A stretch of DNA of 36,170 bases from PVC group bacterium (GCA_003563855.1 PWTM01000225.1:1-36170); one strand, 5' to 3'; shown: positions 8,840-17,849, numbered from the stretch's first letter. Made by a program: numbers and translations. Notes: a model not told the origin generated them from the sequence alone.

Positions 8840-10551
8840 GCGGCGTTCCCGAGACGGGCCTGGCGACGCCGGAGTTCGTTCGTACGTCCGGCCGCAGCAT
8901 GTGGCCGCTCATCCGACACGGCGCGCTCATCGCCCTTCGTCCCGCGACTCCCGAGACGGTGACCCCGGGCGAGATCGTCGCTTTCCGCCGGGACGGCCGG
9001 CTCTTCGCACACCGCCTGTTGGCCGTCCGCCGCGGGGCGGGCGGGTTCGAACTGCGCGAGAAGGGCGACCACAACCGCGGCGCTTCCTGGATCGAGGGCG
9101 ACCGGCTGGTCGGCGCGGCCGTCGAGTTGCGCGAGGGTCCTTGCCGACGGTCGTTGGGCGTCGATCCGCGCGGCCGCCGTATCCGGTGGCTGACCGCGCT
9201 CCTGCGCCTCGAGGCCGACCTCGTCGAGCGCTGGATCCGCGTGCGCTTGCGAGGTGGCGCGCCGGCCCGGCTCCGCCCGCTGCTGCTCCCGGCCGCGCTG
9301 CTCCTGGCGCCGGCGCGCGCCCTGCTGGTCCGGCTGCTGCTGACCGCCTACCCGCGGCCGACCACGGTCGAGGACGCCGGCGCGCTGGTCGCGCTGGTCC
9401 GTTCTTTCCGGGCGCTGTTCCCCGGCGCCCGGGCGGAGGGCGACGCCGAAGCCGGAACCGTACCCGGCGATGGCGTCGCGCTGATCGAGGCGGCCGCGGC
9501 GCACGGCCTCGTGCCGTCGCTCGTCGCCGTCGGATCGCTGCCGCCCACCCTCGCGCGGGCGGTGCGCCGGCAGTCCTACCGCACGGCGCTCGACCACGAG
9601 CGCGCGAAGCCGGCGTTGCGGTCGGCGACCCGCGCGCTGGATGCGGCCGGCGTTCCCTACGCGGTGCTCAAGGGGCCCGCCCTCTACGAGGCCTTCTACC
9701 GGGACCGGTTCCCTCGCGCGTACTGCGATCTCGACCTGCTCGTTCCGCGCGACCGGATCGAGGTCGCGCTTGCCGCACTGGCCGGGGCGGGGTACGCGGT
9801 GGAGGGGGGGGCGCGCCGGCAGGCCTTTCTCCGCCGTTTCCACTTCCACCTCGCGCTGACCTCGCCGCGGCCCGGCTGGCCGCCGATCGAGCTGCACTGG
9901 GCCCTGGTCGACCGCGCCAACCTCTACCGGTTACCCGCCGACGCGGGCCTGGCGCGGCGGCAAACCCTGGGCGCCGGGGACGATGCCTTCGCCGTGCTCG
10001 AACCCGGGGATGCGCTGCTCTACCTCTGCCTCCATGTCGCCAAGCACGCCCCCTTCAACGCGAACGGCCTTCGCCGCGGCGTCGGCGCCGAGTGGTTCAT
10101 CCGGGCTTCCGTCGGCAACCGCCTGCTCTGGTTCGCCGATATCGCCCTGCTGCTCGAACGCGCATTCGACCGGTTCGACTGGCCGGAACTGCGTCGCCGG
10201 GCGCGGGACTGGAATACCACCGAAGATGTCGGGGTCACGCTGCGGGTCCTGCACCTTCTCGCGCCCGGTTCGCGCGCGGGCGCGGCGCTCGAACGGCTGG
10301 GCCTTCCCGCCGTGGCGCCGGTGCGGATGCGGCGGCGGGCGTGGTCCGGCGCGGGGCCCGCGCCGGAGTGGGCCCTGCGCATGAACCCCGTCGTGCTCTT
10401 CCGCCCGATCCGGGTCCTGCTGGCCTTCCGCCTGCTGTTCCCCCCGCCGGGCCGGCTCCTCGCATACTACGCCGGCGTCTCGCGATGGCGGTTGCCCCTG
10501 CTCGTCCTGGTCCATCCGTTCCACATGGCCGGCCGGCTCCTGCGGAAGTAG
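8836..10551 (+). CDS. S26 signal-peptidase-like domain fused to NTP_transf_5-type nucleotidyltransferase
   Basis: ATGA overlap with upstream gene. N-term GRSMWPLIRHGALIALRP...FAHRLLAVRR...EKGDHN (SipW/Sec11-like); C-term YAVLKGPALYEAFYRDRFPRAYCDLDLLVP...IELHWALVDR (NTP_transf_5). Confidence 0.75.
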   Translation: MSGVPETGLATPEFVRTSGRSMWPLIRHGALIALRPATPETVTPGEIVAFRRDGRLFAHRLLAVRRGAGGFELREKGDHNRGASWIEGDRLVGAAVELREGPCRRSLGVDPRGRRIRWLTALLRLEADLVERWIRVRLRGGAPARLRPLLLPAALLLAPARALLVRLLLTAYPRPTTVEDAGALVALVRSFRALFPGARAEGDAEAGTVPGDGVALIEAAAAHGLVPSLVAVGSLPPTLARAVRRQSYRTALDHERAKPALRSATRALDAAGVPYAVLKGPALYEAFYRDRFPRAYCDLDLLVPRDRIEVALAALAGAGYAVEGGARRQAFLRRFHFHLALTSPRPGWPPIELHWALVDRANLYRLPADAGLARRQTLGAGDDAFAVLEPGDALLYLCLHVAKHAPFNANGLRRGVGAEWFIRASVGNRLLWFADIALLLERAFDRFDWPELRRRARDWNTTEDVGVTLRVLHLLAPGSRAGAALERLGLPAVAPVRMRRRAWSGAGPAPEWALRMNPVVLFRPIRVLLAFRLLFPPPGRLLAYYAGVSRWRLPLLVLVHPFHMAGRLLRK

Positions 10552-10565
10552 CCTCGCTGCCGCGC

Positions 10566-10594
10566 TTGACACGCACGGGCGAATGCGCGACAAA
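10566..10594 (+). promoter_or_regulatory. Candidate promoter of peptide gene 2
   Basis: TTGACA at 10566-10571; weak -10 candidate GACAAA after 17 nt; hairpin AAGGCCA-TGTT-TGGCCTT at 10601-10618 in the leader. Confidence 0.3.
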
Positions 10595-10641
10595 GGATGA
10601 AAGGCCATGTTTGGCCTTCCACCAGCCGGGGAGCGGAAGAC

Positions 10642-10758
10642 ATGAAAGAGAAGAGGCGCTTCGAGCCACCGAAGATCGAAACATTCCGGCGCGACGAGCT
10701 CATCGTCGAGACGGCGTTCACCGGGGTCGTCATGAAGTCCCCGGTGTTCCGCGACTAA
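10642..10758 (+). CDS. Leader-like short peptide 2
   Basis: MKEKRRFEPPKIETFRRDELIVETAFTGVVMKSPVFRD (38 aa), purine-rich GGGGAGCGGAAG upstream; not in the supplied ORF list because of length. Confidence 0.75.
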   Translation: MKEKRRFEPPKIETFRRDELIVETAFTGVVMKSPVFRD

Positions 10759-10774
10759 CGTCGCCCCGGCCGCG

Positions 10775-12064
10775 CTAGAAATACCACGTGGCGGTAACGA
10801 AGAGCTGGGGTCGTCCCAGGTCGAGGCCGTTCACGCGTCCGTCGAACTCGCTGGCTTCCGGCCCCGCGAAAAGGGAGGCGCCCAGTCCGACGAGGAGATC
10901 CGGCCGCCATTCGTACTCCAGCTCCGGGATCAGAACCATGCTGCGGTCGTTGAGATTTCGCAGCGCCGCCAGTTGCAGCCGCAGGGTATCCCGGGCCATC
11001 GAGGCCGTGCCGACGGCGACCAGGTAGTCCCGCGCCGCGAGCCGTCCGGTCAGGCGGTCGGCCGGCGCGTAGTCCTCGGGCCGCGCCGCCCCCCGGCCCC
11101 GGCGGTGGTACTCGGCCTGGAGCAGGATGTGGTCGAACGGATCGACCCGGAGCCCGAGGGCCGCATCGAGCGCGCGCGAAAGGCGGCCGGCATCGCGCCC
11201 CGTCCGTAGCGCGGATTCCGCGTAGACCACGGTCGCGCCGATCGAGCCGGCGACCTCGGCGGTGACCCGCTCCTCGACGCGTAGCGCAAGGTTCCCGTCC
11301 GGCCCGGCGACGCCCTCCACGGCGCGCACGAATCCCGCGCCGATGTCCCAGACGCCGGCGAACGCGCGGGCGCGTACACCGAACGGCAGTTGATCCGCCG
11401 AGGCGATCCCCCGCCCGGCCGTCGCGCGGCGGGTCCGGTCCTCGAAGCCCACGTAGCCCTCGACGCCCCAGGAGGCGCCGGGCGTGAGGCTCGCCGTGAC
11501 CGCGGCGATGCCCGGGGGTTCGATCCCGGCGAAATCCGCCAGGGAGTCCGGGTTCGCCAGGTCGGTCGGATTGAACGCGTAGGCGGTGCCCCAGGCCAGC
11601 GGCTGGCGGCCGACGCGGAGATCCAGCGGGCCGAAGGACGCGGCCCCGTAGAGATAGTCCAGGTCGATACTCCGGGCCGCGTCGCCCGCGCGGGAATCCG
11701 CGGGCGGCACATCCTCCGCGCCGAGCGCGAGCCATCGCGTCCGCGGATCGGCCGCCCCGCGCAGGTCGCGCAGTTCGGCCTCCAGGACAACGCTCAGGTC
11801 GGGATCCGGCTCGAACCGAGCCCGGAGACGCACGATGCTGGAAAGGCCGACGAGCGCATCGTCCCCGCTCCGCGCGCGCGGCAGGACCAGGAGCCCGGTG
11901 GTCTCGAGATAACCCGACCACCGGATCCCCCCGTTCTCCGCCCACCCGCCGTTCCAGTCCCCGCCGCCGGGCTCCGGGGAATCCCAGTCGTCGGCCCAGT
12001 CGCCCGCGCGCGCGCCGCCGGCGGCCAGCACCGCGAGCAACAGGCCTCTATGCCAGGCCTTCAT
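10775..12064 (-). CDS. Outer-membrane beta-barrel protein (DUF1302-like, RND-associated)
   Basis: Signal peptide, beta-barrel pattern, terminal ...PQLFVTATWYF; next to outer-membrane lipoprotein-sorting and MMPL genes. Confidence 0.65.
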   Translation of the reverse strand: MKAWHRGLLLAVLAAGGARAGDWADDWDSPEPGGGDWNGGWAENGGIRWSGYLETTGLLVLPRARSGDDALVGLSSIVRLRARFEPDPDLSVVLEAELRDLRGAADPRTRWLALGAEDVPPADSRAGDAARSIDLDYLYGAASFGPLDLRVGRQPLAWGTAYAFNPTDLANPDSLADFAGIEPPGIAAVTASLTPGASWGVEGYVGFEDRTRRATAGRGIASADQLPFGVRARAFAGVWDIGAGFVRAVEGVAGPDGNLALRVEERVTAEVAGSIGATVVYAESALRTGRDAGRLSRALDAALGLRVDPFDHILLQAEYHRRGRGAARPEDYAPADRLTGRLAARDYLVAVGTASMARDTLRLQLAALRNLNDRSMVLIPELEYEWRPDLLVGLGASLFAGPEASEFDGRVNGLDLGRPQLFVTATWYF

Positions 12065-12085
12065 GACGGACGCCGGCCGGGCCGG

Positions 12086-12868
12086 CTAGCGGTGGAACCG
12101 GTTCGGGTGGAAGAGATCGTCATCGAGCGGGACATCCCATTCGACCTCGTGCATGCGGATTTCGGTGCGGGAATCGCCGGCGATGTTCACCATGACGAGG
12201 TGCGTGGCGACATGGCGTCCGCCGATCTCGCGGATCCGATCGGCTTCGAGGCGCTTCGCCGGCGCGTCGTTCTCGTAGTAGTCGATGCGGACCGGAACGT
12301 AGGTCGCGCGGTCGATGTGGAAGACGAGCCGGCTGTACTGGCTGTCGGACGAGCGCGGTTCTCCGGCGATCACCCAGCGGTCTTCGTTCTGGATCACGAA
12401 CTCGAAGCGGTGATAGTCGCTCGTGAAACCGCTGCCGCCCATGTCCTCGTAGGAAAAGTCCCCGCCGACCCCGCCCACGGAGCCGCGCCGGCCGGCGCCG
12501 CCGATGTTGCGCACTCTTCCCGTGGACGGGAAGAACACGCGCACCGCGCCATCCAGGTCCAGCACGCGGAGGCCCGCGATGCTGCGCGGGCTGGCGAACT
12601 CGATGTGCGTCGCGTCCATGCCCCGCGTGTAGGTGAGCAGCCGCAGTTCGCGGTCGTGGCGTTCGGCGTCGCGCCGATGGTAGATGCGCATGGTCATGCG
12701 GCTGCGGGCCGTGTCCGGACCCCGCTGCGCATCGACGCGCTCCATGATGGCTTCCGCCTCCGGCGATTCGGCCGTCGCTGCCGGCGCCCCGGCCAGCAGC
12801 GCGAGTCCGGCGCTCGCGAGGCACGCCGCGCGACGCCGCGCGGCGCGGGTGAGCAGCGTTCGGTTCAT
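12086..12868 (-). CDS. Outer membrane lipoprotein-sorting protein (LolA-like, PF17131-type)
   Basis: Signal peptide; SRMTMRIYHRRDAERHDRELRLLTYTRGMDATHIEFASPRSIAGLRVLDLDG...DYHRFEF...LVFHIDRATYVPVRIDYYENDAPAKRLE. Confidence 0.8.
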   Translation of the reverse strand: MNRTLLTRAARRRAACLASAGLALLAGAPAATAESPEAEAIMERVDAQRGPDTARSRMTMRIYHRRDAERHDRELRLLTYTRGMDATHIEFASPRSIAGLRVLDLDGAVRVFFPSTGRVRNIGGAGRRGSVGGVGGDFSYEDMGGSGFTSDYHRFEFVIQNEDRWVIAGEPRSSDSQYSRLVFHIDRATYVPVRIDYYENDAPAKRLEADRIREIGGRHVATHLVMVNIAGDSRTEIRMHEVEWDVPLDDDLFHPNRFHR

Positions 12869-15654
12869 GGCGTCTCCTTTCGTTCCCTTCGGTTCCGCCG
12901 GCGCTGCGCAAGGCTGAGGCAGGCCGGCAGGACGATCACGGTGGCCAGGAAGCAGGTGCCCAGTCCCACAAACAGCAGCGAACCCATGGCGGCGATGGTC
13001 GCCATTTCGCCGACGACGGCGAGCGACCCGAACGCCAGCATCGTTGTGACCGTGGTCAGCAGGACCGCCTTCCCGCTGTAGCGCAACGTGGGCTCGATCC
13101 GGCCGCCCTCGTGGCGGTACCGGTGGAGGATGTGCAGGGCGTCGTCCGTGCCGATCCCGATGAGCAGCGGGAACACGAGCCCCGCGGTCAGGGCCAGGTG
13201 CGTCCCCGCCAGCGGCAGCAGCCCGAACATCCAGGCGAGCCCGAGCACGACCATGGTGAAGGCCAGCAGCACCTGCCCGATCCGGCGGAAGGCCAGGAAC
13301 AGGAGCGCGAACACGGCCAGCGCCACGTAAACCCCGGCCCGTGTGGCCTCGGTGAAAATCTCGCGGGTCAGCTCCACGTAGAGGGGCACGGAGCCGGTGA
13401 CCCCGGGATCCACCCGGGTCGTCGCGGTGTGAAACGCGAGCACGGTGGCGCTGTCTTTCTGGGCGGCCGCGGTGGGGATGACGGTGACCAGGAAGCGCGA
13501 GCCATCGGCGGAGACGAGTTGCGGGCGGAGGGTTTCGGGCAGGTCGTCCACGGTTGGCGCGCGCGTGACGGCCATGTGACGCTGCTGGGCCGCCAGTGCC
13601 GGCGCGAGGGCCTCGTCCAGCGCCGCCAGCCGGCCGGCGGCCGCGTCGGCATCGGCCGTCACGGCGGCGATGGCGCGCTGGAAGACCTCGCGGCCGGGTT
13701 CGCCCACCTCCGCGCCGATGATCTCGCGGATCATCGTGTCGCGCCGCCGCGCCACGAGGTTGCCTTCGCCCATGCCGGCCACCGCGAGATCGCCCAGCTC
13801 GATCGCGTTCCACTCCAGGCGCTGGAGTTGCTCGGCGACCTCGCGCACATGGTCGGCGGTCCGCACTGTGCCTTCCAGTTCCGCGGCGTCCTGCGCGCCG
13901 CCGGGTCCCGCGGGGCCGCCCCGGGCGATCAACGCGAGCCGCTCGGAAACGTCGTCGGCCGGCGGGAGAAGGTCCGACACGGCGACCGCGCGGCTGACCA
14001 GGCGCTCGCGCCGGAAGGCCTCGGCCAGCTCGCGGGCGTCCTCCACCGAGGCGCGCGTCGCGAACGCGATGAAGGGCGAGACCTCCATGTGCGCCATGAT
14101 CGCCCGCTGCGTCGCCGTGTACCGGTGTGCCCGGGGCGCGTTGTTCATGGGGTCATAATCGACCACGTTCCGCGGGATGGCCCAGGCCGCGACGGCGGTC
14201 AGCGCGGCGGCGGCCGCCAGCGCCGCCCACGGATGTCGCTCGATCGCGCGGCCCAGGCGGCCCATGAAGCCGAAGTCGATCATCGGCCGCCAGCGGGCGC
14301 GGCGCAGTTCGCCCTTGCCGCCGAAGGAGAGGAGCAGCGCGGGGAAAAGCAGCAGCATCACGGCCAGCGTGATCAGCACGCCCATGCCCGCCACGAACCC
14401 GAACTCGCGGACGGCCGGCGAGCCCGAAAGGGAGAGGGAGGCAAACGCGACCGCCGTGGTCACGCCGCCGAGCATGATCGGGGCGCCGCCGGCCTGCATG
14501 GCCCGGCGCAGCGCCTCCGCGCGGTCCAGCCCCTCCAGGCGGAAGTCGTCGTAGTTGCTTACCAGGTGGATGCCGAAGTCGATGCCGAGGCCCATCAGGA
14601 TGACGGCGAAGATCGAGGTGATCATCGAGACGTGCCCGATCGTCAGCACGATGGCGCCCATCGTGAGCAGGATGCCGACGATCAGCGCCCCCAGGGCCAG
14701 CAGCATCTTGCGCAGGCGGGTGAAGGAGAAGAAGAACAGCACGACGATCAGCGCCAGGGCTACCAGTGTCGGGACGAAGGTGTCCGCGCCCGCGCCCTGG
14801 TGCCGCGCCACGGCCCAGGCGACTTCACCGCCCAGGCCGAGGCGGACGCCCTCCATGTCCCGCTCCACCGATTGGGCGATGGCATCCACGCCGTCAACGG
14901 CCCGGTAGAGCGCGTCGAAGTCGAGCATGTCGAAGGCGGGGACCAGGCTGAAGGTCAGCATGCCCTGCGTCGGCGACCAGGCATAGCGCTCGCCCACCAG
15001 CACGCTCTCGACCGCCTCGCGCGCCAGGTCCGCGGCCGCCTCCGGCGCCAGGTCGTCCCCGCCGGCGAGCGCCGCGCGCACCGCGGTCGCGAGCCGCTCA
15101 AAGCCGCCGAGCACGGCGAGCCCGCTCCACTGGTCCTGGTTCGTTGCGAAACGGTCGTCGTCGGCGAGTACCACGTCCTCGAGCGTGTCGTTCAGCGTCG
15201 TGAGCAGGCCCAGCAATGAGCGCTGCTCGAGCATCCGTTGAACCCGCTCCGCGTCCTCCGGCTCGTCGGCCAGCATCAGTCCCCAGCGCAGCGGGTACTC
15301 GGACTCGGTCTCGGCGCGGACAGACCGGAACAGCGCGGCCAGCTCGGCATCGGCGCGCAGGCGCTCCGCCGCCTCGCGCGCGGCGGCCTCGACCGCGTCG
15401 CGGTCGTCCCCCGTAACCGCGACGATCAGGGTCGAGGCGAACCCGAAGGCCTCCTCGATCTCGAAGAACTGCGAAGCGACCGGGTTGTCTTCGCCCAGGA
15501 GTTGTTCGGGTTCGACCACGAGCCCCAGCCGCTGGCTGAGCGCGAGGCTGGCGACGAGCAGGACGCCAAAGACCGTGTAGACCCACCCGCGCCGCCGGAT
15601 CGCCACCTCCGCCATCCAGGCGGTCATCCGCTCTTCGCGTGTCAGCTTCGCCAT
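12865..15654 (-). CDS. MMPL/RND family transporter
   Basis: 929 aa, two RND repeats; SMITSIFAVILMGLGIDFGIHLVSNYDDFR and GLVFPLLIGIGTDDALHILHRYRHEG. Confidence 0.9.
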   Translation of the reverse strand: MAKLTREERMTAWMAEVAIRRRGWVYTVFGVLLVASLALSQRLGLVVEPEQLLGEDNPVASQFFEIEEAFGFASTLIVAVTGDDRDAVEAAAREAAERLRADAELAALFRSVRAETESEYPLRWGLMLADEPEDAERVQRMLEQRSLLGLLTTLNDTLEDVVLADDDRFATNQDQWSGLAVLGGFERLATAVRAALAGGDDLAPEAAADLAREAVESVLVGERYAWSPTQGMLTFSLVPAFDMLDFDALYRAVDGVDAIAQSVERDMEGVRLGLGGEVAWAVARHQGAGADTFVPTLVALALIVVLFFFSFTRLRKMLLALGALIVGILLTMGAIVLTIGHVSMITSIFAVILMGLGIDFGIHLVSNYDDFRLEGLDRAEALRRAMQAGGAPIMLGGVTTAVAFASLSLSGSPAVREFGFVAGMGVLITLAVMLLLFPALLLSFGGKGELRRARWRPMIDFGFMGRLGRAIERHPWAALAAAAALTAVAAWAIPRNVVDYDPMNNAPRAHRYTATQRAIMAHMEVSPFIAFATRASVEDARELAEAFRRERLVSRAVAVSDLLPPADDVSERLALIARGGPAGPGGAQDAAELEGTVRTADHVREVAEQLQRLEWNAIELGDLAVAGMGEGNLVARRRDTMIREIIGAEVGEPGREVFQRAIAAVTADADAAAGRLAALDEALAPALAAQQRHMAVTRAPTVDDLPETLRPQLVSADGSRFLVTVIPTAAAQKDSATVLAFHTATTRVDPGVTGSVPLYVELTREIFTEATRAGVYVALAVFALLFLAFRRIGQVLLAFTMVVLGLAWMFGLLPLAGTHLALTAGLVFPLLIGIGTDDALHILHRYRHEGGRIEPTLRYSGKAVLLTTVTTMLAFGSLAVVGEMATIAAMGSLLFVGLGTCFLATVIVLPACLSLAQRRRNRRERKETP

Positions 15655-15670
15655 GATCCGGCCCTCCGGT

Positions 15671-16183
15671 TCAGCCGCGCACGAACGGAATCGTCATCGG
15701 GTACTTCCATGCGGTCCCCTGTCCCGCCTTCACGGCCGCGACGATGCAGAAGATCAGGTCCATGACGTATATCGCGAGCAGCAGGAGGACGCCGACAAAG
15801 ACGAAGACCAGGATGATCGAGATGATCGAGTAGAGGATGAGACTGAGCTGCCAGTTCAGGGCGGCCCGCGCGTGCTGCTTGACCCGCGGTTCCGGTGAGG
15901 CGAGCAGGATGACCAGCGGGCCGATGAAGCCGGTCAGGAGGCCGAGCACGTGGGCCAGCACGCAGAGCGTCACGTCCGGCCGGGCGGCGGCCGCCGGGGG
16001 CGGCAGAGGAGGCGCGCCCGGCACGCCCGTGAAGAGGGGGGTGGCCCCCGCCTCCTGCCAGGCGTCCATGCCCTCGGTCCAGACCAGCGTTCGCCGTCCG
16101 ATAACCCCCGACCGGACCCGCTCGGCCGCCTCGGCCTCCGGGATCGGTCCGACCGCCCCGTTCTCCCCCGCGTAGTACCACAT
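15671..16183 (-). CDS. GYF_2 plus DUF4870-like membrane protein
   Basis: MWYYAGENGAVGPIPEAEAAERVRSGVIGRRTLVWTEGMDAWQEA (GYF_2) followed by hydrophobic DUF4870-like region ending AAVKAGQGTAWKYPMTIPFVRG. Confidence 0.8.
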   Translation of the reverse strand: MWYYAGENGAVGPIPEAEAAERVRSGVIGRRTLVWTEGMDAWQEAGATPLFTGVPGAPPLPPPAAAARPDVTLCVLAHVLGLLTGFIGPLVILLASPEPRVKQHARAALNWQLSLILYSIISIILVFVFVGVLLLLAIYVMDLIFCIVAAVKAGQGTAWKYPMTIPFVRG

Positions 16184-16310
16184 CGCATACCCCCCCCGAA
16201 ACCGGCGGCGCTGGCCGACGGTCGCAGGCGCAACATGCGACGAGGCGCTCCTCCCGGTCAAGTCCGCGCCGGACTCCCAGCTTGCCGCGTTCCCGGCCAC
16301 CGGGTGTATT

Positions 16311-16339
16311 TGACACCGACGCGAAAAGACGCTAGTCGT
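16311..16339 (+). promoter_or_regulatory. Candidate promoter of peptide gene 3
   Basis: TTGACA (16311-16316), 17-nt spacer, TAGTCG (16334-16339). Confidence 0.35.
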
Positions 16340-16388
16340 AGAGACGGTGCGGGTGCCTGTTGGTGGCGTCCGCGAGGGAGTATGCAAG

Positions 16389-16514
16389 ATGCAAGAGAAG
16401 AAACGCTTCGAACCGCCGAAGGTCGAGACGTTCCGGAGCGACGAGTTGATCGTCGAGACGGCGTTCACCGGGGAGGTGTGGATCGACTCGCCACCCAACG
16501 ACGTCCCGGTGTAA
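16389..16514 (+). CDS. Leader-like short peptide 3
   Basis: MQEKKRFEPPKVETFRSDELIVETAFTGEVWIDSPPNDVPV (41 aa); N-terminal block shared with peptides 1 and 2. Confidence 0.75.
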   Translation: MQEKKRFEPPKVETFRSDELIVETAFTGEVWIDSPPNDVPV

Positions 16515-16530
16515 GGCGGCCTCTGGGCCC

Positions 16531-16702
16531 CGCACGAACGGCAGAGTGATCGGGCCGTCCGGGCGACGTTCCGGAGCGGATGCGCCTGCACGTAAGCCAT
16601 TGCAGGGGCACGAAGGGCGGTCCTGCCGCTTGGCCGACCCTGGGCAGGAGCCGGCCTTTTCCATGCGGTCCCCTGTCCCGCCTTCACGGCCGCGACGATG
16701 CA
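16531..16702 (-). pseudogene. Remnant of a second DUF4870 3' end
   Basis: 44-nt exact direct repeat (15705-15748 = 16659-16702) plus CGCACGAACGG..GAGTGATCGGG-like sequence matching the TIPFVRG end. Confidence 0.65.
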
Positions 16703-16720
16703 CAGAAAGGGATACGAGCC

Positions 16721-17842
16721 ATGATCGCACCGACGCCGCCCATGGGCTGGAACAGTTGGAACACCTTCGGTCGCGAGATCGACGAGGACGTGATCCGCTC
16801 GACGGCCGACGCGATGGTCGCGACCGGGCTGAAGGATGCCGGCTACCGGTACGTCTGCATCGACGATCTCTGGGAGGCTGACGAGCGTGTCGACGGGCGG
16901 CTGACCTGGGATGCCGCGAAGTTCCCGGGCGGCATCCCGGCGCTCGCCGACTACATCCACGGCCTCGGGCTCAAGTTCGGCATCTACTCCTGCAGCGGCA
17001 CGCATACCTGTGCGGGGAAACCGGCCAGCTTCGGCTACGAGGAGATCGACGCGCAGACCTTCGCGGACTGGGGCGTGGATTTCCTGAAGTACGATCACTG
17101 CTACTTTCCGCCCGGGGCGGATCCCCGGGCCGCCTATGCCCGCATGGGACAGGCGCTGCGCATGACCGGGCGGCCCATTCTGTACAGCCTGTGCAACTGG
17201 GGCGGGAACGAGGTCTGGACCTGGGGCGCGGCGGTCGGCGGCCACATGTGGCGTACCGGCGGCGACATCAACGACTCCTGGGAATCCATCGTCCACCTGG
17301 GCTTCCGGCGCCAGAAGGACCTCCATCCCTGGGGGCGCCCCAACGGCTGGAACGATCCCGACATGCTGGTGGTCGGGATGCGCAACCGCGGAAACGTGGC
17401 CCGGGAAGGCTGCTCGGAGGACGAGTACCGCTCGCACTTCGCGCTCTGGTGCCTGCAGGCCGCCCCGTTGATGATCGGGTGCGACGTCCGCGACATGGAC
17501 CCGGCCACCAAGGCGATCCTGCTGAACCGGGACCTGATCGCTGTCAACCAGGACCCGCTGGGCGTCCAGGCGGCGTGCCTTGGCAGTCACCGCCGCTGCG
17601 AAGTCTGGGCCCGACCGTTGGCCAACGGCGACCTCGCGGTCGGGTTCTTCAACCTTCACGAGAAACCCCAGGGCAACGTCCCGGTCGCCTGGGAGCAATT
17701 GCACCTGCACGACCGCCGACCCTGCCGCCTCACGGACCTGGGCTCCGGCGAGGACCTCGGAACCCACAGCCGCGTCTTCACCAGCGGCTCCTTGGCGCCC
17801 CACGCCTGCCAGGTTGTCCGGATTTCGCCCCAGCGCACCTGA
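16721..17842 (+). CDS. GH27-type alpha-galactosidase
   Basis: PTPPMGWNSWNTFG...DAGYRYVCIDDLWE...GLGLKFGIYSCSGTHTCAGKPASFGYEEIDAQTFADWGVDFLKYDHCY...GWNDPDMLVVG. Confidence 0.9.
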   Translation: MIAPTPPMGWNSWNTFGREIDEDVIRSTADAMVATGLKDAGYRYVCIDDLWEADERVDGRLTWDAAKFPGGIPALADYIHGLGLKFGIYSCSGTHTCAGKPASFGYEEIDAQTFADWGVDFLKYDHCYFPPGADPRAAYARMGQALRMTGRPILYSLCNWGGNEVWTWGAAVGGHMWRTGGDINDSWESIVHLGFRRQKDLHPWGRPNGWNDPDMLVVGMRNRGNVAREGCSEDEYRSHFALWCLQAAPLMIGCDVRDMDPATKAILLNRDLIAVNQDPLGVQAACLGSHRRCEVWARPLANGDLAVGFFNLHEKPQGNVPVAWEQLHLHDRRPCRLTDLGSGEDLGTHSRVFTSGSLAPHACQVVRISPQRT

Positions 17843-17849
17843 CCCGTAC

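Noticed and set aside
3624-10758. Lasso peptide cluster
   Set aside because: PqqD, HprK-like and nucleotidyltransferase fit, but no asparagine-synthetase-like cyclase or B2 protease, and no Asp/Glu at positions 7-9 of an obvious Gly-initiated core.
13111-15219. 702-aa plus-strand ORF
   Set aside because: Antisense to the clear MMPL transporter; low-complexity H/R/G/Q-rich.
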